35,778 nt of DNA from JBKPCD01 sp046727175 (GCA_046727175.1 JBKPCD010000214.1:1-35778); one strand, 5' to 3'. Shown: positions 24,761 through 33,941, counted from the first letter of the stretch. The notes: a model not told the origin generated them from the sequence alone. A program made the numbers and translations.

Positions 24761-27700
24761 TCAGAAGACGATCTTCACTCCCAGTTGCATCTCGCGCATC
24801 GTGCCGACGATCGCCGTGATGCGGCCCGCCTCCAGCAGGTCGACCGTCGCGTTGGGCTGCGCATAGTGTGCCTCGTTGAACACGTTGAATGCCTCGAGCC
24901 GGATCTGAACCTCGGGCCGGCGCCCTGGGCCATTCAAAGTGACCCGCTTGAACAGGCCGAAGTCGGTGTTGAAAAACCCGGGACCGATCAGGATGTTGCG
25001 TCCGGCGTCGCCGAAGTCGAACGGCACGGGCGCCGCGAAGGCCGACGGATCAAACCAGCGGTCGGCCGAGCGCTCGCCGCGCGGCAGGTTGCCGTCGGCG
25101 AGGCGGTCCGGCCGCGCGTGGCCGGACTGTGCCGGATTGACGCTGAGCGACGGTGTAAACGGCGTGCCGCCGCGCGCCGTCGTCACACCCGTGAACTGCC
25201 AGCCGCCGATGATCCCGTTCAGCCATCGATTCTTCAGATCGACGACGCGTTCGCGGCCGACCGGAATGTCCCAGATGTAGCTGAGCACCATGTTGTGCCG
25301 CACGTCGAAGGATGACAGGCCGCGATCCAGCTCGATGTTGCGCGGATCGCGATATACCAGATCGCCGCTGATGAAATTGGCGCCGCCGAGATCGATCGAC
25401 TTCGCGTATGTGTAGTGGCCGATCACCGACAGGCCGTCCTTCAGCCGTCGCTCGACGCGCACGTGACCCGCGTGGTAGTCCGACTTGCCGTCGTACTTGA
25501 GGCCGTTGACGCCGCCGAACTCGGGGAACGGACGGCGCGACGCCACCGTGCCCGGTCCCGGCAGAGGCGCGTTTGGATCCCAGTTCACCGACAGGTTGGT
25601 GCCGTGCGATCCCGTGTACCCGATCTCGACGACGAACCACGGGAGCTCGTGCTGGATATTCGTGTTCCAGTGATACGCCTGCGCCTGAGGCGCATCGGGA
25701 TTCCAGGCGTTGAGCGTGAGGAATGGACTGAACACCGGTTCGAGCGCGTTGTCGGGAAAGCCGCTGTCGAGGGTGACGATCGGCGTGACGGAGTCGGTTG
25801 CGTAGGAGACGTTCACCTGGTACGGAGGATTGGCGGGTAGACGACTCGAGGCGCCGATGGTGGGATGGTCGCCATAGAAGATGCCCGCACCGCCGCGCAG
25901 CACGGTACGGTCCCGCAGCCTCCAGGCAAACCCCAGACGCGGCGCCACGTTGTTCGTATCGAGCCGCATCAGCGTCGTCGCCGATACGCCCTCGGGAATC
26001 GTGGTAGTGAACTGGGACGGAATGGACGACGGAACGGCATCGCTGACATAGATCAGCTTCATCCGGTCCAACAGCAGATTCGCCTGCTGACCGTTTCGCT
26101 CGTACGGATGCGTGAACAGCTCGTAGCGCACGCCGAGATTCAGCGTGAGGCTCGGCCGGATGCGCCAGTCGTCCTGGAGGAAACCTGCGAGGTAGTGGTA
26201 TCGGATGTCGCCGACGAGCGTCCTGCTCAACTGCGTCGTCGCCGGGATGCCGAGCAGGAAGTCGGCGAGGCCGGAGCCGCTGTTCGGACGCGCCTGCGGA
26301 TTCTGCGTGAAGCCGCCGGTGAAGTTGTAGAAGCCGCGCGCCTGCCCTGAGATGTCGAAGAAGCTGCGGATGAAGCGGTAGTTCGCGCCTGCCTTGAAGG
26401 CATGGCGCCCGTGCAGGAACGAGAACGTATCGCCTGCCTGCGACACCTCGGAGATCTTGAAATTCGGCAGGAACGCGGCCTCGCCGATGTTCGAGAAGCC
26501 GCCGATCGCGATGCGCGGCAGGCCCGTCACACCCGGCACCTCAGGGATGCCCTTGAACCCGAACGCGGCCGGCGTCGTGTCGGTCACCCAGGGGAACAGA
26601 TCATCGCGGATGCGGTTGAAGCCGATGCGCAGCTCGTTCACGCGATTCTGGCCGAGCACCTGTGTCTGGCCGATCGCGATGTTGTGTGCGACCTGATCCT
26701 TGACGGCCTGTTGAAACTGCGTCGTGCCGATGAGCGGTGCATCGTACGGACCAGGGATCCGGTCGTCGCGGTCGGTCAGACTGTAGCGGACATACAGCTT
26801 GCTGTTCGTAGAGAACGCATGATCGACACGCATATCAATCTGGCGCCGGATCCGGCTGGCGTCGCGCGTGACGACGTAGTTGCCCGTCAGGTCGGGGAGG
26901 TTCGGATCCGGTAGCATCGTAAGCAGCTTCGCCGCCAGCGGGTGTATGCGGTCGGGCGGAATCCGGTTGTCGGGAAACGGATTGCGGATCACTCCGGTAC
27001 CGTTCGGATTCGGCCGCGTGGTGGCGGGATCATAGATAATGACCGGACGTCCTTGGTTGTTGCGGAAATTGCTGAAGTCGCCGCTGCGCTCCGTCGCTGT
27101 CGGCACCGTGTTCCGGTAGTCGGTCCCGCGCTGCTCGTCACTGATCTCGAGGCTCGCGAAAAAGAACGTCCGGTCCTTGCGCACCGGCCCGCCGAGCGTG
27201 CCGCCGTACTGGTGGCGCTTCAATCGCTTCTCCTCGGACGGCGCCGCGAACGGATTGCGCGCGTCGAACGCGTCGTTGCGCAGAAACTCGAAGCCGACAC
27301 CGCGGAACCTGTTGGTGCCGGATCGGATCGTCGCGTTGACGACTGCGCCGGCTGCCTGGCCGTATTCCGCGGAGAAATTGTTCGTCTGAATGCTGAACTC
27401 CGACAGGGCGTCGACGGACGGCTGCGATACGACATTCGAGCTGTTCTGCTGATCGACGATGCGCGCGTTGTTGTCGACGCCGTCGAGCATGAAGCTGTTG
27501 AGGACCGAGCGTGCGCCGTTGGCCACGAAGGCGCCGCCCTCGGCCGCGCGATCGCCGGCGGCTGACTCGAGCACGCCGGTGGCGAGGCGCGCGAGCTGCA
27601 GGAAGTTGCGGCCGTTCAGCGGCAGGTCGCTGATGGTCTGCCCGGTCACTACCTGGCCGAGCGACGCGGTATCGGAGACGAGGACCGGCGTGCCGACGAC

Positions 27701-28060
27701 CAGCACCGATTCGGCGATCGCACCCGACTGCAGGTCGAAGTCGATGCGGACTTCCTGGTCGGTCTCGAGCACGATTCCTTCGCGTCGGATGGTCTGAAAG
27801 CCCTGCAGCTCGCAGGTCGCGGTGTAGCGGCCCGACGGCACGAACGGCACGTTGTACTGGCCACGCTCGTTCGAGACGGCCACGCGCTTGTCGTTGGTCT
27901 CGGCGTTGACGATGGTGACTGTGGCGCCCGGGACGACTGCCTTGCTTGGATCAATCACAGTACCGGTCACGCGGGCGGTCTGCGCCTGTGCAGTAGTGGC
28001 CGCGAGCGTGAGTAGGGTGAGCGTGGCCAGGCCGAGGCGAGGTCCGACGGAGACGCGCAT
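24761..28060 (-). CDS. TonB-dependent receptor, Oar-like, with carboxypeptidase regulatory-like domain
   Basis: A 1099-aa outer-membrane receptor, first gene of the minus operon. The start at ATG 28060 has AGGAGG nine bases upstream (28070-28075) and yields a standard signal peptide (LGLATLTLLTLAATTAQAQ); a longer frame to 28165 would run through the divergent promoter. The regulatory-like domain begins ARVTGTVIDPSKAVVPGATV; the plug contains SDLPLNGRNFLQLARLATGV, FMLDGVDNN and FSAEYGQAAGAVVNATIRSG; the barrel ends GVKIVF with terminal Phe, the outer-membrane insertion signal. It differs clearly in sequence from the adjacent receptor, so the pair is not a recent tandem duplicate. Probably imports ligands released or modified by the adjacent sulfatases. 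Confidence 0.9.
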   Translation of the reverse strand: MRVSVGPRLGLATLTLLTLAATTAQAQTARVTGTVIDPSKAVVPGATVTIVNAETNDKRVAVSNERGQYNVPFVPSGRYTATCELQGFQTIRREGIVLETDQEVRIDFDLQSGAIAESVLVVGTPVLVSDTASLGQVVTGQTISDLPLNGRNFLQLARLATGVLESAAGDRAAEGGAFVANGARSVLNSFMLDGVDNNARIVDQQNSSNVVSQPSVDALSEFSIQTNNFSAEYGQAAGAVVNATIRSGTNRFRGVGFEFLRNDAFDARNPFAAPSEEKRLKRHQYGGTLGGPVRKDRTFFFASLEISDEQRGTDYRNTVPTATERSGDFSNFRNNQGRPVIIYDPATTRPNPNGTGVIRNPFPDNRIPPDRIHPLAAKLLTMLPDPNLPDLTGNYVVTRDASRIRRQIDMRVDHAFSTNSKLYVRYSLTDRDDRIPGPYDAPLIGTTQFQQAVKDQVAHNIAIGQTQVLGQNRVNELRIGFNRIRDDLFPWVTDTTPAAFGFKGIPEVPGVTGLPRIAIGGFSNIGEAAFLPNFKISEVSQAGDTFSFLHGRHAFKAGANYRFIRSFFDISGQARGFYNFTGGFTQNPQARPNSGSGLADFLLGIPATTQLSRTLVGDIRYHYLAGFLQDDWRIRPSLTLNLGVRYELFTHPYERNGQQANLLLDRMKLIYVSDAVPSSIPSQFTTTIPEGVSATTLMRLDTNNVAPRLGFAWRLRDRTVLRGGAGIFYGDHPTIGASSRLPANPPYQVNVSYATDSVTPIVTLDSGFPDNALEPVFSPFLTLNAWNPDAPQAQAYHWNTNIQHELPWFVVEIGYTGSHGTNLSVNWDPNAPLPGPGTVASRRPFPEFGGVNGLKYDGKSDYHAGHVRVERRLKDGLSVIGHYTYAKSIDLGGANFISGDLVYRDPRNIELDRGLSSFDVRHNMVLSYIWDIPVGRERVVDLKNRWLNGIIGGWQFTGVTTARGGTPFTPSLSVNPAQSGHARPDRLADGNLPRGERSADRWFDPSAFAAPVPFDFGDAGRNILIGPGFFNTDFGLFKRVTLNGPGRRPEVQIRLEAFNVFNEAHYAQPNATVDLLEAGRITAIVGTMREMQLGVKIVF

Positions 28061-28090
28061 GCGAGCGAACCTCCTCGCGATGAGGGCGGG

Positions 28091-28098
28091 ATTATACT
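28091..28098. promoter_or_regulatory. Overlapping divergent -10 elements
   Basis: ATTATACT contains TATAAT on the minus strand (28091-28096), a consensus -10 for the TonB receptor operon, and TATACT on the plus strand (28093-28098) just before the SGSH-like sulfatase. Only 44 bp separate the two start codons. No good -35 is visible for either. Confidence 0.5.
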
Positions 28099-28104
28099 CC
28101 GCGG

Positions 28105-29472
28105 ATGCTGCGAAGTGCCCGAATCGCCGCGATACTTCTTCTCCTCGCCGCGCCAACCTCTGCACAGCCGCGGAACGTCGTCGTCTTTGTCGCCGACGAC
28201 CATGGGGCGGAGGCGTTCGGCGCCTACGGTAATCCCATCGTCAAGACGCCGAACCTGGACCGGCTCGCCACCGAAGGCGTGCGGTTCACGCAGGCGTATG
28301 CCACGACGGCGAGCTGCAGCGCCAGCCGATCTGTGATCCTCACCGGCGTGCACAACCATCGCAACGGGCAATACGGCCATCAGCACGAGTATCACCATTT
28401 CAGCGCGTTCCAGAACGTGCGGACACTGCCGGTGATGCTTGCAGAGGCGGGCTATCGGACGGCGCGCGGCGGCAAATTCCACGTCGCGCCGGAGAGCGCG
28501 TTCCGCTTCGAGCAGGTGATTACGCTGGCGGAGCTCGAGGCCTTCGTCAGGACCGATCCGCGCAGGCCGTTCTTCTTCTACTACGGCACCAACGAGCCGC
28601 ACCGGCCGTTCAGACACGATCCCGAGGATCGCGTCGACCCGAAAGAGGTGATCGTCCCGCCGTGGCTGCCGGACATCCCCGAGGTGCGCGAGGAGTTTGC
28701 GCTCTACTACGCGTCCGTCCGTAGCGTCGACAAGGCGTTCGGAAGGATGGTCGATACGCTCAAGCGCACGGGCACGTACGACGACACGTTGATCATGTAT
28801 CTGTCGGACAACGGCGCGCCGTTTCCGGGCTCGAAGACAAACGTCTACGATCCAGGGATCAGGCTGCCGCTCGTCGTGAGGAAGCCGGGTCTGCAGCGCC
28901 GCGGCGCGGTGAGCGCGGCGATGGTCTCGTGGGTCGATCTCGTTCCGACGATCCTCGAGTTCGCGGGAGTAAAGGTGCCTGAGCCCCCAACGGTGGCCGA
29001 GCCCGTCTTGCCGGGCCGCTTCAAAGACGAGCCGCCGGCAATCCAGGGCCGGTCATTCCTCAAGGTCCTCGACGAGGAACCCTCCACCGGCTGGGACGAG
29101 GTGTACGCCTCGCACACCTTCCACGAGATCACGATGTACTATCCGATGCGCGTCGTGCGAACGCGCACGCACAAGCTGATCTGGAACATCGCCCATCCGC
29201 TCCCGTTCCCATTCGCCAGCGATCTGCAGGAATCGAAGACGTGGCAAGGTATCGTCGCTCGCAATCTGAAGACGATCGGCTCCCGGTCGACGAGCGCGTA
29301 TCTGAGGCGTCCGAGATTCGAGCTCTACGACCTCACGCGCGATCCGCTCGAATCGGCCAACCTCGCAGACGACTCGCGGTATGCGCAGGTGCTTGCGGAG
29401 CTGAAGGCGAAGCTCAAAGCGTTCCAGGCGCGTACCGGCGATCCCTGGATCCTGAAGTGGGATTACGAATGA
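28105..29472 (+). CDS. Sulfamidase-like sulfatase (N-sulfoglucosamine sulfohydrolase, SGSH family)
   Basis: A 455-aa exported enzyme with a short signal peptide (IAAILLLLAAPTSAQ). The block following the active site (HNHRNGQYGHQHEYHHFSAF), SDNGAPFPGSKTNVYDPG, SHTFHEITMYYPMR, and the C-terminal ELYDLTRDPLESANLADD ... GDPW align block by block with mammalian SGSH, which removes N-linked sulfate from heparan sulfate glucosamine. The catalytic motif is CSASR (71-75), not CxPSR; Ala at the Pro position is accepted by some maturases. The start is ATG 28105 with no Shine-Dalgarno and a -10 (TATACT) six bases upstream, implying a leaderless mRNA. It is divergent from the TonB operon and probably co-regulated with it. 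It is the only sulfatase here outside the two operons. Confidence 0.88.
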   Translation: MLRSARIAAILLLLAAPTSAQPRNVVVFVADDHGAEAFGAYGNPIVKTPNLDRLATEGVRFTQAYATTASCSASRSVILTGVHNHRNGQYGHQHEYHHFSAFQNVRTLPVMLAEAGYRTARGGKFHVAPESAFRFEQVITLAELEAFVRTDPRRPFFFYYGTNEPHRPFRHDPEDRVDPKEVIVPPWLPDIPEVREEFALYYASVRSVDKAFGRMVDTLKRTGTYDDTLIMYLSDNGAPFPGSKTNVYDPGIRLPLVVRKPGLQRRGAVSAAMVSWVDLVPTILEFAGVKVPEPPTVAEPVLPGRFKDEPPAIQGRSFLKVLDEEPSTGWDEVYASHTFHEITMYYPMRVVRTRTHKLIWNIAHPLPFPFASDLQESKTWQGIVARNLKTIGSRSTSAYLRRPRFELYDLTRDPLESANLADDSRYAQVLAELKAKLKAFQARTGDPWILKWDYE

Positions 29473-29741
29473 CAGAAAGTCCGGTGTTACTGCGCCAAAA
29501 GGTCTTCGGCCGACACGATGCGAGCGACAATCACTCTGAGCGACTCAGTTCGATCGCAAGGAGCGGGAGTGGCGGTAGGCGCGATTCCACTTAATGAACT
29601 TCCGATGAGCTGTGACGTACTTTGTGACATAACCCTTCGAAAACATCGCGATCGATAGGTAGTTACGGTGATCGATGATGATCGATACGAAGGGCGCGGA
29701 ACACTGGTAAAGTCACTGATTTTTGTCATCTTCATCGCTCT

Positions 29742-29893
29742 GACTCGCGTCACCGGCTCACCGCTGATGGAATTGTGGAGTTACCGTGGTTCCGCACCCG
29801 CGGGAATCCATTGCTTCGACACGCGCTCGGTGGCTGGGAGTTGTCGGGGATCTTCTCGGCGCGCTCCGGTGAACGGCTGCTCATTGTTCTGGT
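29742..29893 (+). pseudogene. Fragment of a TonB-dependent receptor barrel
   Basis: The plus frame from 29742 reads DSRHRLTADGIVELPWFRTR, then LRHALGGWELSGIFSARSGE, the conserved late-barrel segment of Oar-like receptors (compare GVTTARGGTPFTPSLS in the first receptor upstream). It has no start and no barrel before or after; the frame loses similarity exactly where the opposite-strand hydrolase gene ends (29894). Upstream 29473-29741 holds nothing recognisable. A relic of a third receptor gene, not expressed as such. Confidence 0.7.
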
Positions 29894-31969
29894 TCATTTC
29901 TCTCCGCGCCGCTGGTCGTGTGCGACGACGACGGTGGTGGTTACCACGCTCGTGTTGCACGCGCGATCGGTGATTGTGGCCTCGATAGTGTAGCTCCGGC
30001 CATCGCGGTCGTCGCCGCGGCGTGAAGCCTGGAGCTCCACCTGCCGCGACCAGGTCATCGACAACGCCCCGGAACCGGTCTCCGTCGCCACTGCTGACTC
30101 CAATTCGCCGTACTCATCGATGACACGGAACTCGATCGAGGCGATCCCAGTCCCGACATCCGTCGCTTCGCCGGATATCGTGACCGTCACCGGCTGACCG
30201 TTCGGCGGCCAGATCTTATGCGGATCGCCAGCGACGGTCGTAGACGGCGCTCTGCGATCGATTGTGAAATCGAGCGTCGTCACAGCCCCGGAGGTGACGG
30301 CCACCGGGCAGGAAGTGTACGGGGCCGCCCTGACAGGGATGACCGTCACTCGATACGTGCCGGGTGCGAGGTCCACGGCTCCATAGAATCCGCCACCATC
30401 CGTTGCGTTCATGACGAGCGAGCGGCCAACCGCCGGCGTCCTCGGGCCCTGACGCTCGACCCGAATGGCCGCGGTGTCAACAACCGCTCCGGTTTCGTCG
30501 GTGACGAATCCCTTCAAGTGCCCGACCTGCGGTGCCATTTTCCACACGTGTCCAGGGACCGGGGCAGGAAACCTGAAAACGGGGACGGGATTCGCAATCG
30601 CGTCTTCGTAAAGCGTAGCGCCGTTGACCGACTTGCCCCTAGTGACACCGGAAGCGAATTCAGCGATGCCCCGCTTGGGCGTGTTCAGACCCGCGGGAAT
30701 CGAAAGCGGGTTGCCGCTGACGGCTTCATCGGGGTTTGCCATCGAGAACAACACAACGCCGGCGGCCCGGTTGCTCGCAACGGGCGGCTCTTGAAGCGCG
30801 CGCCGCACCTGCGGCAGCGAGCCCTCGATGGAATTGAGGAACACGCCCATCCCGACAAGCCCGGCGCGGCCGTACTGATGCCGCTGCATCCAGTCCACCC
30901 ACTGATCGAATTGCATCTGTTGCGAAGCTACATGCTCGCGCTTGTAGTTCATCGGGATTGCCAGGTCGAGGATCCCCTCCTCCGTCCACGCACGCCAGTC
31001 TTGATAGACGCGCCAGTATGCCTCGGCCGAGCTCCAGGCGGTTTCCGTCGCACCAATGCCGCCGAATGCGATCAGCGCGGCGGAGATCTTAAGGTGTGGC
31101 TTGCGCGCGATGGCGTTGAGATACGTGCGGCGGACCACGTTAGTGACCTGATCGCGCCGCCATTGCGACCACGCGGCGTCATTCTGCGCGGGAGGCGGCG
31201 ACCCGGTCGGCACGCCCTGATACAACTGGAAGCGCGCGACGCTGGTCGCGTTGTATCCGATGTTGGTACCTGTGGCCGGCGTCTGGCCGGTCACGCTGAA
31301 CTCCGGGTACCGAATGCGATCCAGGTGCAGACCGTCGATATCGTAGTTCTCGACGAGCCGCATCAGAACATCCACCGTGTACGCCGCGGCGTCGGGGTGT
31401 CCGAAATCCAGCCAGAAGTCGTTCCCGAAACGATGCCCCTGGAACGAGATGCCGCCCACGCCATCCGGCAGCAACGTGCGCGTGAGCCAGTTAGCCGGTC
31501 CCTGGACGATGGTTCGGGTCGCAGGATCGTACCCGCCGTGCAGGTTGAAGACGTGGTTCGGACTTGTTGGCGGTCCGAGCGTCGCGCTCGGCGCGAAGTT
31601 AGGGTTCTTGTTCCAGATCGCGCTCATGATGACGAAGGCGTGCACCTCGATCCGGTTCGCGTGCGCCTCGGTGATCAGGTCCCGCAGCGGGTCGAAACCC
31701 GCGGCAATCGGAACAAAGTCCGGGGGCGGCTCGAGCGAATCGAGGTACCAGGCATCACCACGCCGGCGCACCTGGACAAATAGCACATTGGCATTCGAGG
31801 CCTTGGCGTCGTTCACGACGGCGACCACGTCGTTGTGATTGTTCAGTGCCGTATTGAACGTATCGATCCAGAATCCGCGGTACTCTCCCTGCCCCGCTGC
31901 CGGAGAACCGGCCGCCAGGAGCACCACCGCATAGACCGGCGTCAATCCGCATCTCAACCGGGCGCTCAT
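29894..31969 (-). CDS. GHL10-type (family-10-like) glycosyl hydrolase with C-terminal Ig/regulatory-like domains
   Basis: A 691-aa exported protein. ATG 31969 has TCCTCCC (31973-31979; GGGAGGA on the coding strand) and gives the signal peptide VYAVVLLAAGSPAAGQ; a longer frame to 32092 lacks one. Residues about 28-420 are the GHL10/DUF187 barrel: GEYRGFWIDTFNTALNN, NANVLFVQVRRRGDAWY, RIEVHAFVIM, the catalytic-region NYDIDGLHLDRIRYPE, and ILDLAIPMNYKREH. The remainder has a carboxypeptidase-regulatory-like repeat (GHLKGFVTDETGAVVDTAAI) and an Ig-like domain (HKIWPPNGQPVTVTISGEA). Such enzymes are predicted to cleave peptidoglycan or polysaccharides; relatives lack firm substrate assignments. 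It stands alone and faces the sulfatase cluster tail to tail. Confidence 0.82.
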   Translation of the reverse strand: MSARLRCGLTPVYAVVLLAAGSPAAGQGEYRGFWIDTFNTALNNHNDVVAVVNDAKASNANVLFVQVRRRGDAWYLDSLEPPPDFVPIAAGFDPLRDLITEAHANRIEVHAFVIMSAIWNKNPNFAPSATLGPPTSPNHVFNLHGGYDPATRTIVQGPANWLTRTLLPDGVGGISFQGHRFGNDFWLDFGHPDAAAYTVDVLMRLVENYDIDGLHLDRIRYPEFSVTGQTPATGTNIGYNATSVARFQLYQGVPTGSPPPAQNDAAWSQWRRDQVTNVVRRTYLNAIARKPHLKISAALIAFGGIGATETAWSSAEAYWRVYQDWRAWTEEGILDLAIPMNYKREHVASQQMQFDQWVDWMQRHQYGRAGLVGMGVFLNSIEGSLPQVRRALQEPPVASNRAAGVVLFSMANPDEAVSGNPLSIPAGLNTPKRGIAEFASGVTRGKSVNGATLYEDAIANPVPVFRFPAPVPGHVWKMAPQVGHLKGFVTDETGAVVDTAAIRVERQGPRTPAVGRSLVMNATDGGGFYGAVDLAPGTYRVTVIPVRAAPYTSCPVAVTSGAVTTLDFTIDRRAPSTTVAGDPHKIWPPNGQPVTVTISGEATDVGTGIASIEFRVIDEYGELESAVATETGSGALSMTWSRQVELQASRRGDDRDGRSYTIEATITDRACNTSVVTTTVVVAHDQRRGEK

Positions 31970-32659
31970 GCGTCCTCCCAACCGTTTTCCGGGGGACAAA
32001 CGTCCTAGCGCGCCGTCCAGGCAGCGTAGAAGGTCTGCGGAGATCGTGCGGCACTCGCGGAGTCGCCAAACTCGTATTTTCGTGAGTGCCATGACCGCTC
32101 AGCGAACATTAAGCGCTCCTTCAGGATTTCCCCCGACTTCACGCATGCATTTGTAGCGGCAAAGAGGAACAAATGCACTATCCATTTTGTATCGACGCTG
32201 GGGCGCAACGTCCTTGCGACCACCCTCGGCTGCGATGCGGCGGTGCTGCGTTCGCCGAAGACGTCGTTCAGGGCGCGTACGCAATCGCTCCTGCCGGCTC
32301 TAGGCGGTAAACAGTCACCGGCGTGGGTGAGGATGCCTTTTTGAGGTGTCTCTTTCGAGGCAGAATCGCTCCGACATATTTATGTAAAGAAGGGAACGAA
32401 GGACCGATGCTCTCTCTAGATTGATATCAAGCCGCCGGTGACCGCCGCGTCCGCTCGACAGACGGCCACTGCTGTCGTCCCCGCAGCGGTAGCGAAACTG
32501 CGTTAAGCGAGTTTGTCGTTCTCCCTCAACTCAGGACAGTGAACAATCAATGAACAATTTGCTCCCGAACACCAGGTAACAGCAGGGTGTCCCTCGCCAA
32601 TATCCCAACCGGGCAAGAATCATTGACGTAGGTGCGGTACCTGGGCATTCTACGCGCGA
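31970..32659. other. 690-bp stretch with no supportable gene
   Basis: Contains the leader of the GHL10 gene (31973-31979 ribosome binding site), a few unsupported short frames on both strands, a locally AT-richer piece near 32370-32430, and a duplicated octamer TGAACAAT (32539-32556) just before the transposase-like ORF. No RNA gene or element ends were identified. Confidence 0.4.
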
Positions 32660-33496
32660 ATGCGCCACGTCGTTTCGACCGTCGCAGCGATTCGATTCGC
32701 CTTGTCGACCCGTCGAGACCTGCTACTCGAATGCCTGGCCCTGCGCCACCAGTTGGCTGTACTCGCGCGGTCGAACCGACGATTTCGCCCATCTGACCGC
32801 GTGCTTTGGCTAATCTTGCGCCGGGTGTGGCCGCCGTGGCGAGATGCGCTGGTGCTGGTCCAGCCAGCCACTATCGACCGTTGGCATCGCGAGGGATTCC
32901 ATCGATGCTGGCGCCGTCGGTTGCGACGTCCTGGAAGACCGCGCATCGATTCCGAATGTCGCGGCCTGATCCGGCAGATGGCCGTCGAGAACCGTCTTTG
33001 GGGCGCGCCGCGGATTCACGGAGAATTACTTAAACTGGGGATCACCGTCTCCGAACGCACGGTGTCGCGTTATCTACAACGTGACCGGCTGTTGGCACCC
33101 TCACAGACGTGGCGTACGTTCCTCGCGAATCACATCGGCCAATTGACCATCATCTCGGCGGCGACGTCACCGTGCGCCTCACAAGCGGATGACGTCATCG
33201 ACATGTCCCGCCGGGCGTTCTGCCAACCTCCGTCGTGGAACGATGAATTGTTCGCCTCCCATCGCCCCATGGTCGTCGATTGGTGTGCTTCGCTTCAACC
33301 GACGTTATGTGCCATGCATACCGTTCAAGATATTCGCGAAGCCGTGGTCATTCGGACCCGCACGGGCCGAGGACCGCCGACAGCCTGGATTGGTTGCGCC
33401 GACCAACGGTGTTTTGCCGGCAGCATCGTTGCCGCTGCACGGATCTTTGCGACGAACGACCGGGTCAGACGATCGGTCGCAGGCCGACTGGCGTGA
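32660..33496 (+). CDS. Transposase-like protein with N-terminal HTH region, no recognisable DDE core
   Basis: A 278-aa ORF from ATG 32660. Residues 15-150 match the N-terminal part of IS481/IS3-type rve transposases: STRRDLLLECLALRHQLAVL, FRPSDRVLWLILRRVWP, QPATIDRWHREGFHR, the block RRPGRPRIDSECRGLIRQM, NRLWGAPRIHGELLKLGI and SERTVSRYLQ, ending WRTFLANH where the catalytic core normally begins. From there the frame stays open about 110 residues with no DDE motif, so it is either a truncated element joined to unrelated DNA or a fixed derivative. It is related in layout to, but different from, the IS at 9094-10363. No inverted repeats were found. Probably not a functional transposase. Confidence 0.6.
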   Translation: MRHVVSTVAAIRFALSTRRDLLLECLALRHQLAVLARSNRRFRPSDRVLWLILRRVWPPWRDALVLVQPATIDRWHREGFHRCWRRRLRRPGRPRIDSECRGLIRQMAVENRLWGAPRIHGELLKLGITVSERTVSRYLQRDRLLAPSQTWRTFLANHIGQLTIISAATSPCASQADDVIDMSRRAFCQPPSWNDELFASHRPMVVDWCASLQPTLCAMHTVQDIREAVVIRTRTGRGPPTAWIGCADQRCFAGSIVAAARIFATNDRVRRSVAGRLA

Positions 33497-33941
33497 TCTT
33501 CGTCGACGCCGTTCTGAAACGTCTTCGCTCGTGCGCTGTGCGCGTCTACGTGGTGATTCGCACGTGGTGGGAATACTGGCGAAGCACAGGCTAACCCGAA
33601 AGCGGTCCGCAGTGTCCTTCGTCGGCTGCAAGCGTTCGCCACCGTGCCTACGCCGAACAAGACGAGCGTTGCGGGTTCAGGAATCGAACTGGCGGTGACG
33701 GGGCCTCTATGGCAAAGTCATTGTACGCTGCAGAGAAGGAGTCTATGGGTTGCAGGTTTTACCGTCACACACGTCACAAAATGGCCGTTGGACGAGATCG
33801 AGTGAAATAAAGCACGCAGATTTCCCTTCTTTTTTCTGGCTATGAACCCGCAGGTCGCAAGCCGTGTAAAGGCCTCACCACCTCTCCGGCCGGATTTGCC
33901 AAGGCGACCGGAACAGACCGAAGACGGGGCTCGCCCCTTCA
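33497..33941. other. 445-bp stretch, probable tail of the transposase-like element and spacer
   Basis: Frames through 33600-33700 on both strands are short and unsupported; the sequence ACCGTGCCTACGCCGAACAA is possibly an element tail. The 33830-33845 T-rich run is upstream-to-downstream of nothing that needs it except the PP2C gene end. Nothing else seen. Confidence 0.3.

Noticed and set aside
21337..28060. SusC/SusD-type utilisation pair
   Set aside because: Both receptors are Oar-like with carboxypeptidase-regulatory domains, and no SusD-like lipoprotein is adjacent.
30218..31783. 521-codon plus frame
   Set aside because: Antisense to the GHL10-type hydrolase with no recognisable motif.
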